Below the pieces are notes generated by a model. The model saw only the letters and a program-made list of their open reading frames with translations, was not told the DNA's origin and searched no databases. Source: Alphaproteobacteria bacterium (GTDB lineage Bacteria; Pseudomonadota; Alphaproteobacteria; Caulobacterales; Hyphomonadaceae). Taken from it: DNA of 64,000 nt. Location of the stretch: positions 1 to 64,000 of the forward strand of contig JAHJSB010000010.1 of NCBI GenBank assembly GCA_018830285.1. The letters are read 5' to 3'. The translations under genes were made by a program, and so were the position numbers. Below, piece by piece: positions 38,256 to 47,081 of this stretch; position 1 is the stretch's first letter, and the number at the start of each line of letters is the position of its first letter.

Positions 38256-38924
38256 TCAGGCGGCGCTGACGAGGCTTTCGAAAACGCCCAGTCCATCAAG
38301 GCCACCTTCGTTGCCGCCGACGGCGCGTTCAGGGTGTGGCATCATACCGAGCACACGACCATTTTCACTGAGGATGCCAGCGATATCACGCGCGGCTCCG
38401 TTCGGGTTTTCGCCCTGAACATAGCGGAACGTTACGCGGCCTTCGCCTTCGAGTCGGTCGAGCGTCTCGTCATCAGCGAAAAAGTTGCCGTCGTGGTGGG
38501 CGATCGGGAAGGTGACCGTGTCGCGCCCGGCATAGGCGCTGGTAAAGGCGGTATTGGCGCTTTCCACGGACAGGCGTTGTGGCTTGCAAACGAAGTGAAG
38601 TGACGCATTGCGCATCAGCGCACCCGGCAGGAGACGCGTTTCGCAGAGGATCTGGAAGCCATTGCAGACGCCCAGAACATAGCCGCCGCGTCTGGCGTGC
38701 GCGGTCAATTGTTCGATGATTGGCGAGTTGCCGGCAATCGCGCCGCACCGCAGGTAATCCCCGTAGGAAAAGCCTCCGGGCACCATGACAAGGTCGGTGT
38801 CGGACGGGATCGTCCCGTCCTTGTGCCAGACCATGGCCGGGGCCTTGCCCGTGACCTTGGCCAGGGCATCCTGCGCGTCCCGGTCACAGTTGGATCCGGG
38901 AAAAACGATGACGGCGGTTTTCAT
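38256..38924 (-). CDS. purQ: phosphoribosylformylglycinamidine synthase subunit PurQ
   Basis: A 222-residue class I glutamine amidotransferase that feeds ammonia to PurL. The nucleophile is the Cys of [10 protein letters not shown] near residue 87, with the catalytic His-x-Glu in PHPERAVGG near residue 198. [11 protein letters not shown] at the N-terminus and [14 protein letters not shown] are the PurQ signatures. Full length. It is the first gene of the minus-strand run ending with purL; no purS is visible upstream before the next plus-strand gene. Confidence 0.96.
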   Translation of the reverse strand: MKTAVIVFPGSNCDRDAQDALAKVTGKAPAMVWHKDGTIPSDTDLVMVPGGFSYGDYLRCGAIAGNSPIIEQLTAHARRGGYVLGVCNGFQILCETRLLPGALMRNASLHFVCKPQRLSVESANTAFTSAYAGRDTVTFPIAHHDGNFFADDETLDRLEGEGRVTFRYVQGENPNGAARDIAGILSENGRVLGMMPHPERAVGGNEGGLDGLGVFESLVSAA

Positions 38925-39089
38925 GCGCGTCCTTTAGCAGGGAGTCGGAGGAAAAGGGAACTGGTTTTGGTGGAATCGGCTGCATGGGACGAAACAATTC
39001 ACGACGGGACGGCCGGTGCGAAACTACTGCTTGCCGGTTCCCGATTAGATGCTCATCATAAATCGCTCAGTCGAGAAGGAGAGCATTCC

Positions 39090-39242
39090 ATGAAAAAGTT
39101 TCTGATCGCCCTTATGGCCGTTTCTTATGTGCCGTTCGTCACCGCCTGCAACACAGTCGAAGGCGTTGGCAAAGACGTTGAAGCGGGCGGCGAAGTTGTC
39201 CAGGATGTCGCCAAGGACGTCAAAGAAGAAATCACAGAATAG
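39090..39242 (+). CDS. entericidin-like small lipoprotein
   Basis: A 50-residue lipoprotein. KKFLIALMAVSYVPFVTAC is a short signal ending in a lipobox Cys at residue 20, and the mature peptide NTVEGVGKDVEAGGEVVQ matches the entericidin A/B family of tiny membrane lipoproteins, which has been linked to stress-induced lysis in enterobacteria. The role in this organism is not known. AGAAGGAGAG lies just before the ATG. A GC-rich hairpin follows its stop. Confidence 0.85.
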   Translation: MKKFLIALMAVSYVPFVTACNTVEGVGKDVEAGGEVVQDVAKDVKEEITE

Positions 39243-39249
39243 TCCGGTT

Positions 39250-39279
39250 GGCGCCCGGGGGCATTTCCAGCCGGGCGCC
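39250..39279 (+). terminator. GC-rich hairpin after the entericidin-like gene
   Basis: GGCGCCCGG (39250-39258) pairs perfectly with CCGGGCGCC (39271-39279) eight bases after the stop codon. There is no T run on either strand, so termination strength is doubtful. Confidence 0.5.
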
Positions 39280-39309
39280 GCCACCGCACAGTGTGATCAA
39301 CTTTGCGGG

Positions 39310-40416
39310 TCAGGAATTATCCATGAATTTCAAGTCGATATGGCGCTTCAGAGCCCAAAGTCCCGGCAAGTTCAGAGTGATACCCCATTTTTCAGCGATC
39401 GCGCGGCGGCGACCGAGGCTGACGAGCTTCAGGTAGTCCTTCTGCGGGTGGTATTGAGCGAGCGGCTGATTGATGGCGAGCCTGGCTATCTGTTCCGCCA
39501 GGACCGCGCCTTGTCGGACGGCGAAAACACCGGCTTTGGGCCGTGGATCAAGCGCCAGGTGGGCGGTGTCACCACACGCGAAGACGTTGGGGTGGCTGAC
39601 GGTTTGAAGCGTCCGAATCACGGAAACGAATCCGTCGTGCAGGGTGAGCCCTGTCCCGGCCAGCCAGGCCTGTGGGCGGGCGCCCGTCGCGAGGGCCACG
39701 AAGCCTGCCGGGACATGTTCGCGAGATGCGAGACGGAGGCCACTCTCGTTGGCATCTGCAACAGTTTCGCCTGTGAATATTGCTACGCAAGCCCGCTGTA
39801 GCTCGCGCTGCAGCTGAGCGCGCATTGATACATTGCCGCCTGGCAGAAGCTCGGTCCCGCGTTCGATCAATGACACGCGGACAGGACGGGAAAGGCCCAG
39901 TTCGTCCAACCGATACTTCATCGACAAGGCCAGTTCGACGCCCGCTGTTCCGGCACCGAGAATGGCCGCGTGAGGCTGAATCTTGCCGGTCTCTACCTGG
40001 GAAACGAACGCCGACCAGCGGTCCGCGAACGGGCCCAGCGGCTTCACGGGAACGCCGAGTGTTCGCAGGGTTTCCGGACCCGGGACTTCAGCAATTGCGC
40101 CGATATCCAGGGATGCAAAGTCGAATGAAAGCGTGCCACCGCTAGCGAGATCAACGGTCTGTGCGACGGGGTCCAGTGAGGTAACGCGGGTGGAATGCAA
40201 GGTGGCACCAGCGGTGCGGCAAAGAGGCGGGAGGGGTATTTCAAGGGCGTGGCGCGTCCAGTGTCCGGCAATGTGACCGGGCAACAATCCGCTGTATGAT
40301 GTCGTGAGATCCGGGCTGACGAGGTGAATGTCGAGTCCCGCAAGCTTGCGCCGCCCGAGGTGCCTCAGCGCCACGACGTGCGAGTGTCCTCCTCCGATCA
40401 GGAGGATGCGGGTCAT
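39310..40416 (-). CDS. FAD/NAD(P)-dependent oxidoreductase (SelD-associated type)
   Basis: A 368-residue NDH-2-like flavoprotein. ILLIGGGHSHVVALRHLG at the N-terminus is the FAD-binding motif of the family that in some bacteria is fused to the front of selenide water dikinase (SelD). AAILGAGTAGVELALSMKYR near residue 150 is the NAD(P) site and NVFACGDTAHL near residue 300 the second FAD motif. No SelD domain follows here. The ATG overlaps the rlmJ stop by four bases, so the longer open frame is not used. The electron acceptor is unknown. Confidence 0.82.
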   Translation of the reverse strand: MTRILLIGGGHSHVVALRHLGRRKLAGLDIHLVSPDLTTSYSGLLPGHIAGHWTRHALEIPLPPLCRTAGATLHSTRVTSLDPVAQTVDLASGGTLSFDFASLDIGAIAEVPGPETLRTLGVPVKPLGPFADRWSAFVSQVETGKIQPHAAILGAGTAGVELALSMKYRLDELGLSRPVRVSLIERGTELLPGGNVSMRAQLQRELQRACVAIFTGETVADANESGLRLASREHVPAGFVALATGARPQAWLAGTGLTLHDGFVSVIRTLQTVSHPNVFACGDTAHLALDPRPKAGVFAVRQGAVLAEQIARLAINQPLAQYHPQKDYLKLVSLGRRRAIAEKWGITLNLPGLWALKRHIDLKFMDNS

Positions 40417-41210
40417 GCGCTGGTTGCCGGCGATGACCACCAGGACTGGATGGCGGCGGCGATGGCGTGGCTTGGGTCGCTGGCGGCAGCGGGAGCGCGG
40501 AAGGCGACGACGGCCGAGCCCTCGAGCGCGCTTTCGTCGTTGACGTCCACCGGCCATCTGGCGCCGGCTATGATGCAGTCGTCGAGGCTGGACAGGTATT
40601 CACCAAACTCAGCCTCGCGGCCGTCTCGGAAGAGGGGCAGCCAGAGGATCAGGATGCCTTGCGGCCAGCGCTTGAGGGCGCGCGGTGTCCACAGGGCAAG
40701 GGCGTCAATGTCACGGCTGGTCTCATAACTCGGGTCAACAAAGCAGACCATCTGTTCGCCGCCACGGGGCGACAGTTTCAGCGCTCCGGAATAACCATCG
40801 GAAGGCTTGACCTGAACGCGGGGGTCTTTGCCGACGGCGGCTTCCAGCGTGGCGTACTCTGCGGGGTGCTTTTCGAAAAACACCATGCGGGCTGTCGGCG
40901 GCAACAGCTGAAGCGCAAGATCAGGAGAGCCCGGATAGCTTTTCATGCCGCATGCTTCGACATGAGATACCCACGGCTTCAGGGCGCGCGGAGGCTTGCC
41001 ACGGTGCAAGGCCAGGATGCCTGCTTCCGCCTCGCCGCCCTTGCGTGCCTGTTCGCCTGTCAGGTCATAGCGTCCGCGCCCAGAATGCGTTTCGACATAG
41101 AGGATCGGCCTGCCGGTCGCCGCGATATGTCCGAGCAGCGCGTGAAGGACGGCGTGCTTGAGCACGTCGGCGCGGTTTCCTGCGTGGTAGCCATGTTGGT
41201 AGGAGAGCAT
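40413..41210 (-). CDS. rlmJ: 23S rRNA (adenine(2030)-N6)-methyltransferase RlmJ
   Basis: A 265-residue rRNA methyltransferase that modifies A2030 of 23S rRNA. MLSYQHGYHAGNRADVLKH is the highly conserved RlmJ N-terminus, ETHSGRGRYDL carries the SAM loop and CFVDPSYET is the DPPY-type catalytic motif (DPSY here, a common form in this family). Slightly short of the E. coli length of about 280. It is translationally coupled to the oxidoreductase downstream. Confidence 0.92.
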   Translation of the reverse strand: MLSYQHGYHAGNRADVLKHAVLHALLGHIAATGRPILYVETHSGRGRYDLTGEQARKGGEAEAGILALHRGKPPRALKPWVSHVEACGMKSYPGSPDLALQLLPPTARMVFFEKHPAEYATLEAAVGKDPRVQVKPSDGYSGALKLSPRGGEQMVCFVDPSYETSRDIDALALWTPRALKRWPQGILILWLPLFRDGREAEFGEYLSSLDDCIIAGARWPVDVNDESALEGSAVVAFRAPAAASDPSHAIAAAIQSWWSSPATSA

Positions 41211-41240
41211 GGAGGCGTCTTTCTGGCGTCAGAATGAAAT

Positions 41241-41273
41241 AGTCCCGAACGACCGTCAGGGCCGTCCGGGACT
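41241..41273 (-). terminator. hairpin after the M28 lipoprotein gene
   Basis: AGTCCCGAACG pairs with CGTCCGGGACT, an 11-base-pair stem with one G-T pair and an 11-base loop. It lies between the stop at 41295 and the rlmJ start; on the minus strand it is followed by ATTTCATT. Probable terminator. Confidence 0.6.
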
Positions 41274-41294
41274 AAGACGTTTGGGCGTTCGCGT

Positions 41295-43037
41295 CTATTC
41301 GGAAGCGAGCGATTCCTTGCGGGCGGCCTCGAACTCGTTGCCCGGATACCAGGTCGGCCAGTCGGACGAATCGGCGATGCCTTTACCCACGGCATAGAGC
41401 GCCTGGATGTCCTCGGTGAAGCCGGAGAGGTCCCAGTTATCCGAATATTCGTCCATGGGCTTGTGGTAGCGCTCGGCTGTGTAAGCCGCTGCTGCGGCCT
41501 TGCCAGCGGCTACGCCGCCTTCAAGCTTGTCCTCGCCACCGTCGGCATAAAGCATCGGCACGCCGCGCTTGGCGAGCGAGATGTGGTCGGACCGGTAGAA
41601 GTATCCCGCTTCCGGTTTGCCGTCCGGTGTGATGACGCGGTCATTGGCCTTCAGGATGGCCGCGAGGCGGTCCTCAAGTTGGGATGCGCCATAGCCAATC
41701 ACGACCATGTTGCGCGTACGGCCGATAGGCAGCGCGCCGTCCATGTTCACGCCGGCGACGATCCGGTTGAGCGGCACTGTTGGATGCTCGGCGAAAAACT
41801 CGGAGCCGAGCAGGCCGGACTCTTCAAGCGTCACCGATACGAATAACAGCGAACGATCGTGCGGCTCGGCGGCAAAAGCCTCGGCCAGTTCGAGCAGGGC
41901 CGAAGCGCCGGTCGCGTTGTCCACTGCGCCATTGAATATCTGGTCGTCATAAAAGTCTTCACCCGGGGCGCCGGTTTTCTGGCCCGTCTTCTTGCCGAGG
42001 TGATCCCAGTGCGCCGTGTAGAGCACATATTCGTCTGGCGTGGTTGCGCCCGGAAGGACACCGATCACGTTACGGCTGTCGAGGTTTTCGATCGTTTGCA
42101 CGATTTCCCCCGTCGCCTTGACGCCGGTCAGGGGGACCGCCTGGAAGCCGGGCGTTTTCGCGGCGGTTTTCATCGCTTCGAAATCCTTGCCGGCGGAGGC
42201 GACAAGCTTTTCAGCCATCGCACGGCTGATCCAGCCTTCCATCAGGGCCCGGTTGGCGCCGCCATCGGCGCGAACAAGGTCAGACTGTGCGCCCGACCAG
42301 GAGTTCTTCACAACATCCCAGCCATAAGAAGCTGGTTCGGTCTCGTGGACGATTATCGCGGCGGAGGCACCCTGACGGGCCGCCTCTTCGTACTTGTAAG
42401 TCCAGCGACCGTAATAGGTCATGGCCTTGCCATTGAAGAGATCCGTGTCGCCCGTGGCAAAACCAGGATCATTCACGAGGATGACCACTGTCTTGCCGGT
42501 GACGTCCTGGCCGGCATAGTCGTTCCAGTCATATTCCGGCGCGACAACGCCGTAGCCGACGAAGACGACGTCGGACGGTGCGAATGAAATTGTCGCGGAA
42601 TCCTGATGCTTGGTCCAGATGACCGAATCTTCCTTCAGGACGGTCGGCATTTCCGTGCCGTCCGGCACCGTGAAAGTGAGGAAGGATTGTGCGGGGTCAA
42701 TGGTCTGGTTGACCATGGCAACCTTCTGGAAATACGTGCCGTCGTCACCGCCGGGCTGGAGGCCGATGCGCGCCATTTCGGCGCCGATCCAGGCAGCCGC
42801 GGCCTCGCCGATTGGCGTGCCGGGGCCGCGACCTTCGAACGTGTCGTCAGCCAGCGCTTTGATGCGCTGGGCAAGGTCACTTGCGTTAATATCAGCTGTC
42901 GTATCGGCTGGGAGCGGTAGGAGCAGCGTTTCGGCTGGCGGCGTTTCGGCGACGGGTGCTTCGACAGGTAAGTCCTGTTTCGGGCCACCGCATGCAGCGA
43001 GCGCAATTAGCGACACGGCGAGTGCGAGATGTTTCAT
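41295..43037 (-). CDS. M28-family aminopeptidase lipoprotein with PA domain
   Basis: A 580-residue lipoprotein (HLALAVSLIALAAC) of the M28 zinc peptidases. Residues 100-290 include a protease-associated (PA) insert (VVAPEYDWNDYAGQDVTGKT, AIIVHETEPASYGW). The catalytic part has the ligands AHWDHLG, NGAVDNATG, VTLEESGLLGSE and a late RSDHISLAKRGVP. GGAGGGG precedes the ATG at 43037, which I prefer to a start 18 codons earlier. Likely a periplasmic or surface aminopeptidase for peptide uptake. A terminator hairpin separates it from the Ala-rich lipoprotein gene upstream. Confidence 0.9.
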   Translation of the reverse strand: MKHLALAVSLIALAACGGPKQDLPVEAPVAETPPAETLLLPLPADTTADINASDLAQRIKALADDTFEGRGPGTPIGEAAAAWIGAEMARIGLQPGGDDGTYFQKVAMVNQTIDPAQSFLTFTVPDGTEMPTVLKEDSVIWTKHQDSATISFAPSDVVFVGYGVVAPEYDWNDYAGQDVTGKTVVILVNDPGFATGDTDLFNGKAMTYYGRWTYKYEEAARQGASAAIIVHETEPASYGWDVVKNSWSGAQSDLVRADGGANRALMEGWISRAMAEKLVASAGKDFEAMKTAAKTPGFQAVPLTGVKATGEIVQTIENLDSRNVIGVLPGATTPDEYVLYTAHWDHLGKKTGQKTGAPGEDFYDDQIFNGAVDNATGASALLELAEAFAAEPHDRSLLFVSVTLEESGLLGSEFFAEHPTVPLNRIVAGVNMDGALPIGRTRNMVVIGYGASQLEDRLAAILKANDRVITPDGKPEAGYFYRSDHISLAKRGVPMLYADGGEDKLEGGVAAGKAAAAAYTAERYHKPMDEYSDNWDLSGFTEDIQALYAVGKGIADSSDWPTWYPGNEFEAARKESLASE

Positions 43038-43139
43038 GATTGTCTGCCCCTCCAATGGGCGTCGTGTAGTATTTGGAACAGGGTCTGGCATGCGGAGCGT
43101 TCAGCTTCAAGATGCCGGTGACAAGACCGGGCAAAGCAA

Positions 43140-43171
43140 AAAGGCGTGCTCCATCGCTGGAACACGCCTTT
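43140..43171 (-). terminator. rho-independent terminator after the Ala-rich lipoprotein gene
   Basis: AAAGGCGTG (43140-43148) pairs with CACGCCTTT (43163-43171), with an inner TCCA/TGGA stem. On the minus strand the stem is followed by a T run. It ends the unit of the gene at 43196-43600. Confidence 0.85.
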
Positions 43172-43195
43172 CTTGGTCTTTGGAAGTGCCTGAAA

Positions 43196-43600
43196 CTATT
43201 CAGCAGCCTGCTCGGCAGCAGCGTCAGCTTCTTCGGCTGCTTCGTCAGCGACTTCTGCCGTTGCAACAGCAGTGGCTTCGGTTGCGACTGCGGCAGCGTC
43301 GGCAGCAGCTTCAGCGGCATCTTCTGCAACGTCGGCGGCTTCTGCAGCGACGGTTGCATCTTCGGTAACTTCAGCGACTTCAGCAGCGACAGCGGCTTCG
43401 ACGGCAGCTTCTTCTGCCACTTCAGCGGCAGGAGCAGCTTCTTCGGCGGAATCAGCTGCGTCTGCAGCCACGTCAGCAGAAACCTCTGCCGATGCGGCGT
43501 CGAGGCTAGCAGCGGTTTCGGATTCGGCAACGGTTGGTGTTGCGCAAGCAGCCAGCATAGCCATCGATGCGGCGGCACCGGCGATAAGTTTGATGTTCAT
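43196..43600 (-). CDS. alanine/glutamate-rich repetitive lipoprotein
   Basis: A 134-residue predicted lipoprotein. NIKLIAGAAASMAMLAAC is a lipoprotein signal, and the mature part is almost only Ala, Glu, Val, Asp and Thr (AEVAEEAAVEAAVAAEVAEV and similar), so it should be a long acidic helix or coiled coil. Because of GCN-rich codons the opposite strand is also open. ATG 43600 is preferred to the GTG three codons upstream (GAGGG lies at a good distance). No family is recognised; a structural or envelope-spacing role in the style of Lpp is a guess only. Confidence 0.65.
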   Translation of the reverse strand: MNIKLIAGAAASMAMLAACATPTVAESETAASLDAASAEVSADVAADAADSAEEAAPAAEVAEEAAVEAAVAAEVAEVTEDATVAAEAADVAEDAAEAAADAAAVATEATAVATAEVADEAAEEADAAAEQAAE

Positions 43601-43696
43601 GAATTTCACCCTCTCTGAGACTTTATTGTCTTGTGTATGGCGAACGCCCTTCCCGGAATTCGCCTAAGGCGGGCGTGTCAATCAAATGCGGCGATT

Positions 43697-44593
43697 TCAG
43701 GGCAGGGGAATCCATTCTGTCTCGTCACCCGGTACCAGCGGGAACCGGTCTGTGCCGTGTGACTGCGAGTATTCATTCCAGTCCTGCTTGGCCTGCTCAA
43801 TCATGGCCTCATCGGATGCGACAAAATTCCAGTCGATCTTTCGGGGTCCATCCATCGGCGCGCCGCCACAGACCACGGCCTTCGTGCCCGGCAGGAATTC
43901 CACCGGAATGTCACTGCCCGGCGTGAGGATGAGCATGACGCCTTCTTCGAAGCGTTCGCCATCCACGCTTACGCCGCCTGAAACCAGGTAGAGCGCGCGT
44001 TCCTCGGCGAGGCTGGCGGTTAGTATCAGGCTGGCGCTGGCTGGTGCTTCAATCGCAACATATAGAATGGGCCATGGGAATTCGACGGGCGAGCGGTGGC
44101 TCCAGGCTTCGCCGGCGAGGATGCGGACGTCAGCGCCGTTCTGTTTGAACGCGGGTAGCGTGTCGGCGGCGTGGTGCACGAATGACGGCGCGATGGCTTC
44201 GTGGCTGAGTGGCAGGGCGACCCATGTCTGCAGGCCGTGCATGCTCTGGCCGGCGTCGCGCTCGGGCGTTGGTGTGCGTTCGGAATGGACGATGCCGTGG
44301 CCGGCGGTCATCCAGTTTACGGCACCCGGTCGGATGACGAGATCTGTCCCGAGGCTGTCCTGATGGCGGATGGCGCCTTCGAACAGGTAGGTCACGGTGG
44401 CGAGGCCGATATGAGGATGCGGACGCACGTCAAACCCATCGCCCGGCGCATACTCCACCGGACCGAAATGGTCGAAGAAAATGAAAGGTCCGACCATCTT
44501 GTGCGCGTGGTGTGGCAACACACGTCGGACCCGGAAACCACCGCCAAGGTCGCGTGCACGCGGCTCTATCTTCCTGACAATTTCGTTAGTCAT
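43697..44593 (-). CDS. pirin-family protein
   Basis: A 298-residue bicupin of the pirin family. The N-terminal cupin holds the metal ligands in FDVRPHPHIGLATVTYLFEG and MTAGHGIVHSER, giving the three His and one Glu set. Some bacterial pirins have quercetin dioxygenase activity and others bind metabolic enzymes; the role here is open. I start at MTNEIVRKI, with AGGAAAGG upstream, ten codons after the first possible start. It is divergent from the uracil-DNA glycosylase-family gene. Confidence 0.9.
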   Translation of the reverse strand: MTNEIVRKIEPRARDLGGGFRVRRVLPHHAHKMVGPFIFFDHFGPVEYAPGDGFDVRPHPHIGLATVTYLFEGAIRHQDSLGTDLVIRPGAVNWMTAGHGIVHSERTPTPERDAGQSMHGLQTWVALPLSHEAIAPSFVHHAADTLPAFKQNGADVRILAGEAWSHRSPVEFPWPILYVAIEAPASASLILTASLAEERALYLVSGGVSVDGERFEEGVMLILTPGSDIPVEFLPGTKAVVCGGAPMDGPRKIDWNFVASDEAMIEQAKQDWNEYSQSHGTDRFPLVPGDETEWIPLP

Positions 44594-44640
44594 GGGACCA
44601 AAGCCTTTCCTGAGCTGCATCAATGCTCGAATATGGCCAC

Positions 44641-45234
44641 ATGACGGACAATCTCAAATCATATCTCGATCAGATCCGAGCTTGCCGTCTGTGTGAGTAT
44701 GAGATGCGCCGCGCGCCGAACCCTGTGCTGCAGGTGAGCGACAGTGCGAGGATACTGATAGCAGGCCAAGCTCCGGGAAACCTGGCCGATGTGACGGGCA
44801 CGCCGTTCAATGATCCGTCGGGTGTTCGCTTGCGCGAATGGATGGGTGTGACCGAGGCCGAGTTCTACGATGAGACGCGGGTGGCCATCGTGCCAATGGG
44901 CTTCTGCTTTCCCGGAAACGATAAAAAGGGCGGCGACTTGCCGCCGATGAAACGCTGCGCCGAAACATGGCGCGCGAACGTCCTTGCGCAGTTGCCGGAC
45001 CTCAAGGTGAGTATTCTTGTCGGCAGCTATGCGCAAAAATGGCATCTCGGCAAACGCGCCGGGACGTCGCTGACGGAAACGGTCCGGAACTGGAAGGCAT
45101 TTAAAGGTGAGCGTATGTTCACTACACCGCACCCTAGTTGGAGAAACACCGGATGGCTAAAGCGAAATCCATGGTTCGATGCCGACGTGCTGCCGGAACT
45201 CCGGCGCGCCGTGCGGGATGCCTTGGACTCCTGA
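44641..45234 (+). CDS. uracil-DNA glycosylase family protein
   Basis: A 197-residue member of the uracil-DNA glycosylase superfamily. LIAGQAPGNLADVTGTPFND carries the GQ(A/D)PG motif I, and TTPHPSWRN near residue 163 is motif II (HPS) that grips the DNA. Two Cys (ACRLCEYE) near the start could be part of an iron-sulfur site, but the other two are not obvious. It resembles the loosely defined family 4/5-like group, so activity on uracil is likely but not certain. Its 3' end overlaps the following lipoprotein hydrolase gene by 82 bases in another frame. Confidence 0.82.
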   Translation: MTDNLKSYLDQIRACRLCEYEMRRAPNPVLQVSDSARILIAGQAPGNLADVTGTPFNDPSGVRLREWMGVTEAEFYDETRVAIVPMGFCFPGNDKKGGDLPPMKRCAETWRANVLAQLPDLKVSILVGSYAQKWHLGKRAGTSLTETVRNWKAFKGERMFTTPHPSWRNTGWLKRNPWFDADVLPELRRAVRDALDS

Positions 45235-46211
45235 CGCTCCTGATCGCTGCTTTCGCGGTCGCCAGTTGCACCCATCCCTTAACCCAGGGGGGCTTCGTGA
45301 TGCCTGCACCAGTCACGCCGCGTTTCGATCCTGAAAATCATGTGTTCGTTGCCGAGGACGGTGCGAGGCTGGGTCTTACGGTCTGGCCGGCCCAGGGTGT
45401 CGAGACTCCGGACCTTGTCGTGGTTGGCGTCCATGGCATGAACGATTATGCGAACGCCTTCCATATGGCGGCGCCGTACTGGGCGGCGAATGGCGTGACG
45501 ACTTATGCCTATGACCAGCGCGGGTTTGGCCGGTCGCCCGGTCGCGGGATATGGCCCCAAGAGGAATTGATGCGTGAGGACCTGCGCACGGCTGTAAGTG
45601 TCGCGCGGGCCAGGCACCCAAAAGCGGTTATTACGGTGGTTGGCATCTCGATGGGCGGGTCTGTCGCCATGAGCGCGTTTGGATCGGACCGGCCTCCGGC
45701 GGCTGACAGGCTGATCGCGTCGGGGCCGGGCCTGCGCGGGTGGGGGGCCATGAATCCCGTCTACAAGGCGAGCCTCTGGGCCTCGACCCATGCGCGCCCG
45801 GGCTGGATCGTGAGACCGCCGCGCCGCCTGGTGAAGATCGAACCATCGGACAATGTCGAGATGCTGCGCCGGACATGGTCTGATCCCCTGATGATGCCCT
45901 TTAACCGGATTGACCAGGTGTATGGCGTCGTCAGCCTTATGGAGACAGCGCACATGCGGGCCGGGCGACTACCGGCTGGCTTACCGACCTTGTTGTCATA
46001 TGGGGCGAACGACCTCGTGATACCGCCTGCTGGCGTGAAACGGACAACGAAAAGCCTGCCGGACGGTGTTCGCACCGTGTACTATCCGAACGGTTATCAT
46101 ATGCTCTTGCGAGACCTTCAGGCCGAATCCGTGCAGGCTGACTATCTCGCGTTCATGAGGGACCCGGTATCGCCCTTGCCAAGCGGCGGGTCGGAATGGC
46201 CGTGGCGCTGA
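45153..46211 (+). CDS. alpha/beta-hydrolase lipoprotein (monoacylglycerol lipase-like)
   Basis: A 352-residue alpha/beta hydrolase. After a basic start, GLLTLLIAAFAVASC is a lipoprotein signal, so the enzyme is in the envelope. VVGVHGMNDYA forms the oxyanion region, YDQRGFGRSPG the usual loop, GISMGGSVA the nucleophile elbow with Ser, YGANDLVIP the acid and GYHMLLRD the His. This fits the monoacylglycerol lipase/lysophospholipase (Hydrolase_4) family. The start has GGAGAAAC upstream but lies within the preceding gene; starting at 45300 would avoid the overlap and lose the signal peptide. Confidence 0.85.
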   Translation: MAKAKSMVRCRRAAGTPARRAGCLGLLTLLIAAFAVASCTHPLTQGGFVMPAPVTPRFDPENHVFVAEDGARLGLTVWPAQGVETPDLVVVGVHGMNDYANAFHMAAPYWAANGVTTYAYDQRGFGRSPGRGIWPQEELMREDLRTAVSVARARHPKAVITVVGISMGGSVAMSAFGSDRPPAADRLIASGPGLRGWGAMNPVYKASLWASTHARPGWIVRPPRRLVKIEPSDNVEMLRRTWSDPLMMPFNRIDQVYGVVSLMETAHMRAGRLPAGLPTLLSYGANDLVIPPAGVKRTTKSLPDGVRTVYYPNGYHMLLRDLQAESVQADYLAFMRDPVSPLPSGGSEWPWR

Positions 46212-46329
46212 AGCGCGCATTCCACAGCCCAAAGCCCCTTGCGGTCAGTCGTGCGTGGACAAATATAGGTCATTCTGCCAGTTCTGGCAGAATAGAGATT
46301 CCTGACAGCCAGCCCTGAGGCCTGATTTC

Positions 46330-46953
46330 ATGACGAGTTCGTACCAGACTGCCCTCAACCTTGTTCCCATGGTGGTGGAACAGACCAGCCGGGGGGAGCG
46401 GGCGTTTGATATCTTTTCGCGCCTTCTGAAAGAGCGAATCATTTTCGTCACGGGCGGAATTGACGACAGCATGGCCGCGTTGATCACGTCGCAGCTGTTG
46501 TTCCTCGAGTCGGAAAACCCGAAAAAAGACATCGCCATGTATATTAACAGTCCCGGCGGTTACGTCACATCGGGCCTCGCGATCTATGATACGATGCAAT
46601 ATATTCGCTGCCCGATCTCGACTGTTTGCTTCGGCCAGGCGGCCAGCATGGGCTCGCTTCTGCTGGCTGCGGGCCAGCATGACATGCGCACCTGCCTGCC
46701 CAATGCCCGCGTTATGCTGCACCAGCCATCGGGCGGATACTCAGGCGTTGCTACAGATATCGAGCGTCATGCGCAGGATATTATCGACCTGAAGCGGCGC
46801 CTCAACAATATTTACGTCAAGCATACCGGTCAGGAATATGACGTGATCGAGCGTAAGCTCGACCGGGATACGTTCCTGACGGCGGAAGAAGCGGTCGAGT
46901 TCGGCATAGTCGACAAGGTGTTTGAGCGCCGCGACGCTGAGGACGAAAAATAG
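46330..46953 (+). CDS. clpP: ATP-dependent Clp protease proteolytic subunit
   Basis: A 207-residue ClpP serine protease that forms a double heptamer and degrades proteins unfolded by ClpX or ClpA. The catalytic Ser is in [12 protein letters not shown], the His in MLHQPSGG, and the Asp in [32 protein letters not shown] is the typical N-terminus. clpX follows 128 bases later. In many alphaproteobacteria tig lies directly upstream of this pair, but here tig is 6.6 kb downstream of clpP. Confidence 0.97.
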   Translation: MTSSYQTALNLVPMVVEQTSRGERAFDIFSRLLKERIIFVTGGIDDSMAALITSQLLFLESENPKKDIAMYINSPGGYVTSGLAIYDTMQYIRCPISTVCFGQAASMGSLLLAAGQHDMRTCLPNARVMLHQPSGGYSGVATDIERHAQDIIDLKRRLNNIYVKHTGQEYDVIERKLDRDTFLTAEEAVEFGIVDKVFERRDAEDEK

Positions 46954-47081
46954 GCGGCGACGCTCCCCACCAATTGCGGCCCGCCTCTTGCAGGGTGGGC
47001 CATGACCCTTATTGTCATATTAAGAAACCGGGTGAGGGCGCTTAAAGGCCCCGTTAAACCTTACCCGGCATTGAGGACGGC

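Noticed and set aside
38697-39089. Long N-terminal extension of the entericidin-like frame
   Set aside because: The first 131 codons run antisense through the purQ start and match nothing; the internal ATG has an ideal ribosome binding site and signal peptide.
43272-43667. A Ser/Ala/Thr-rich frame opposite the Ala-rich lipoprotein
   Set aside because: Low-complexity shadow of GCN repeats; it has no signal peptide, and the terminator and ribosome binding site support the minus-strand gene.
47043-47060. TTAA...TTAA upstream of clpX as a CtrA site
   Set aside because: The spacer is eight bases, not seven, so it does not fit the consensus.
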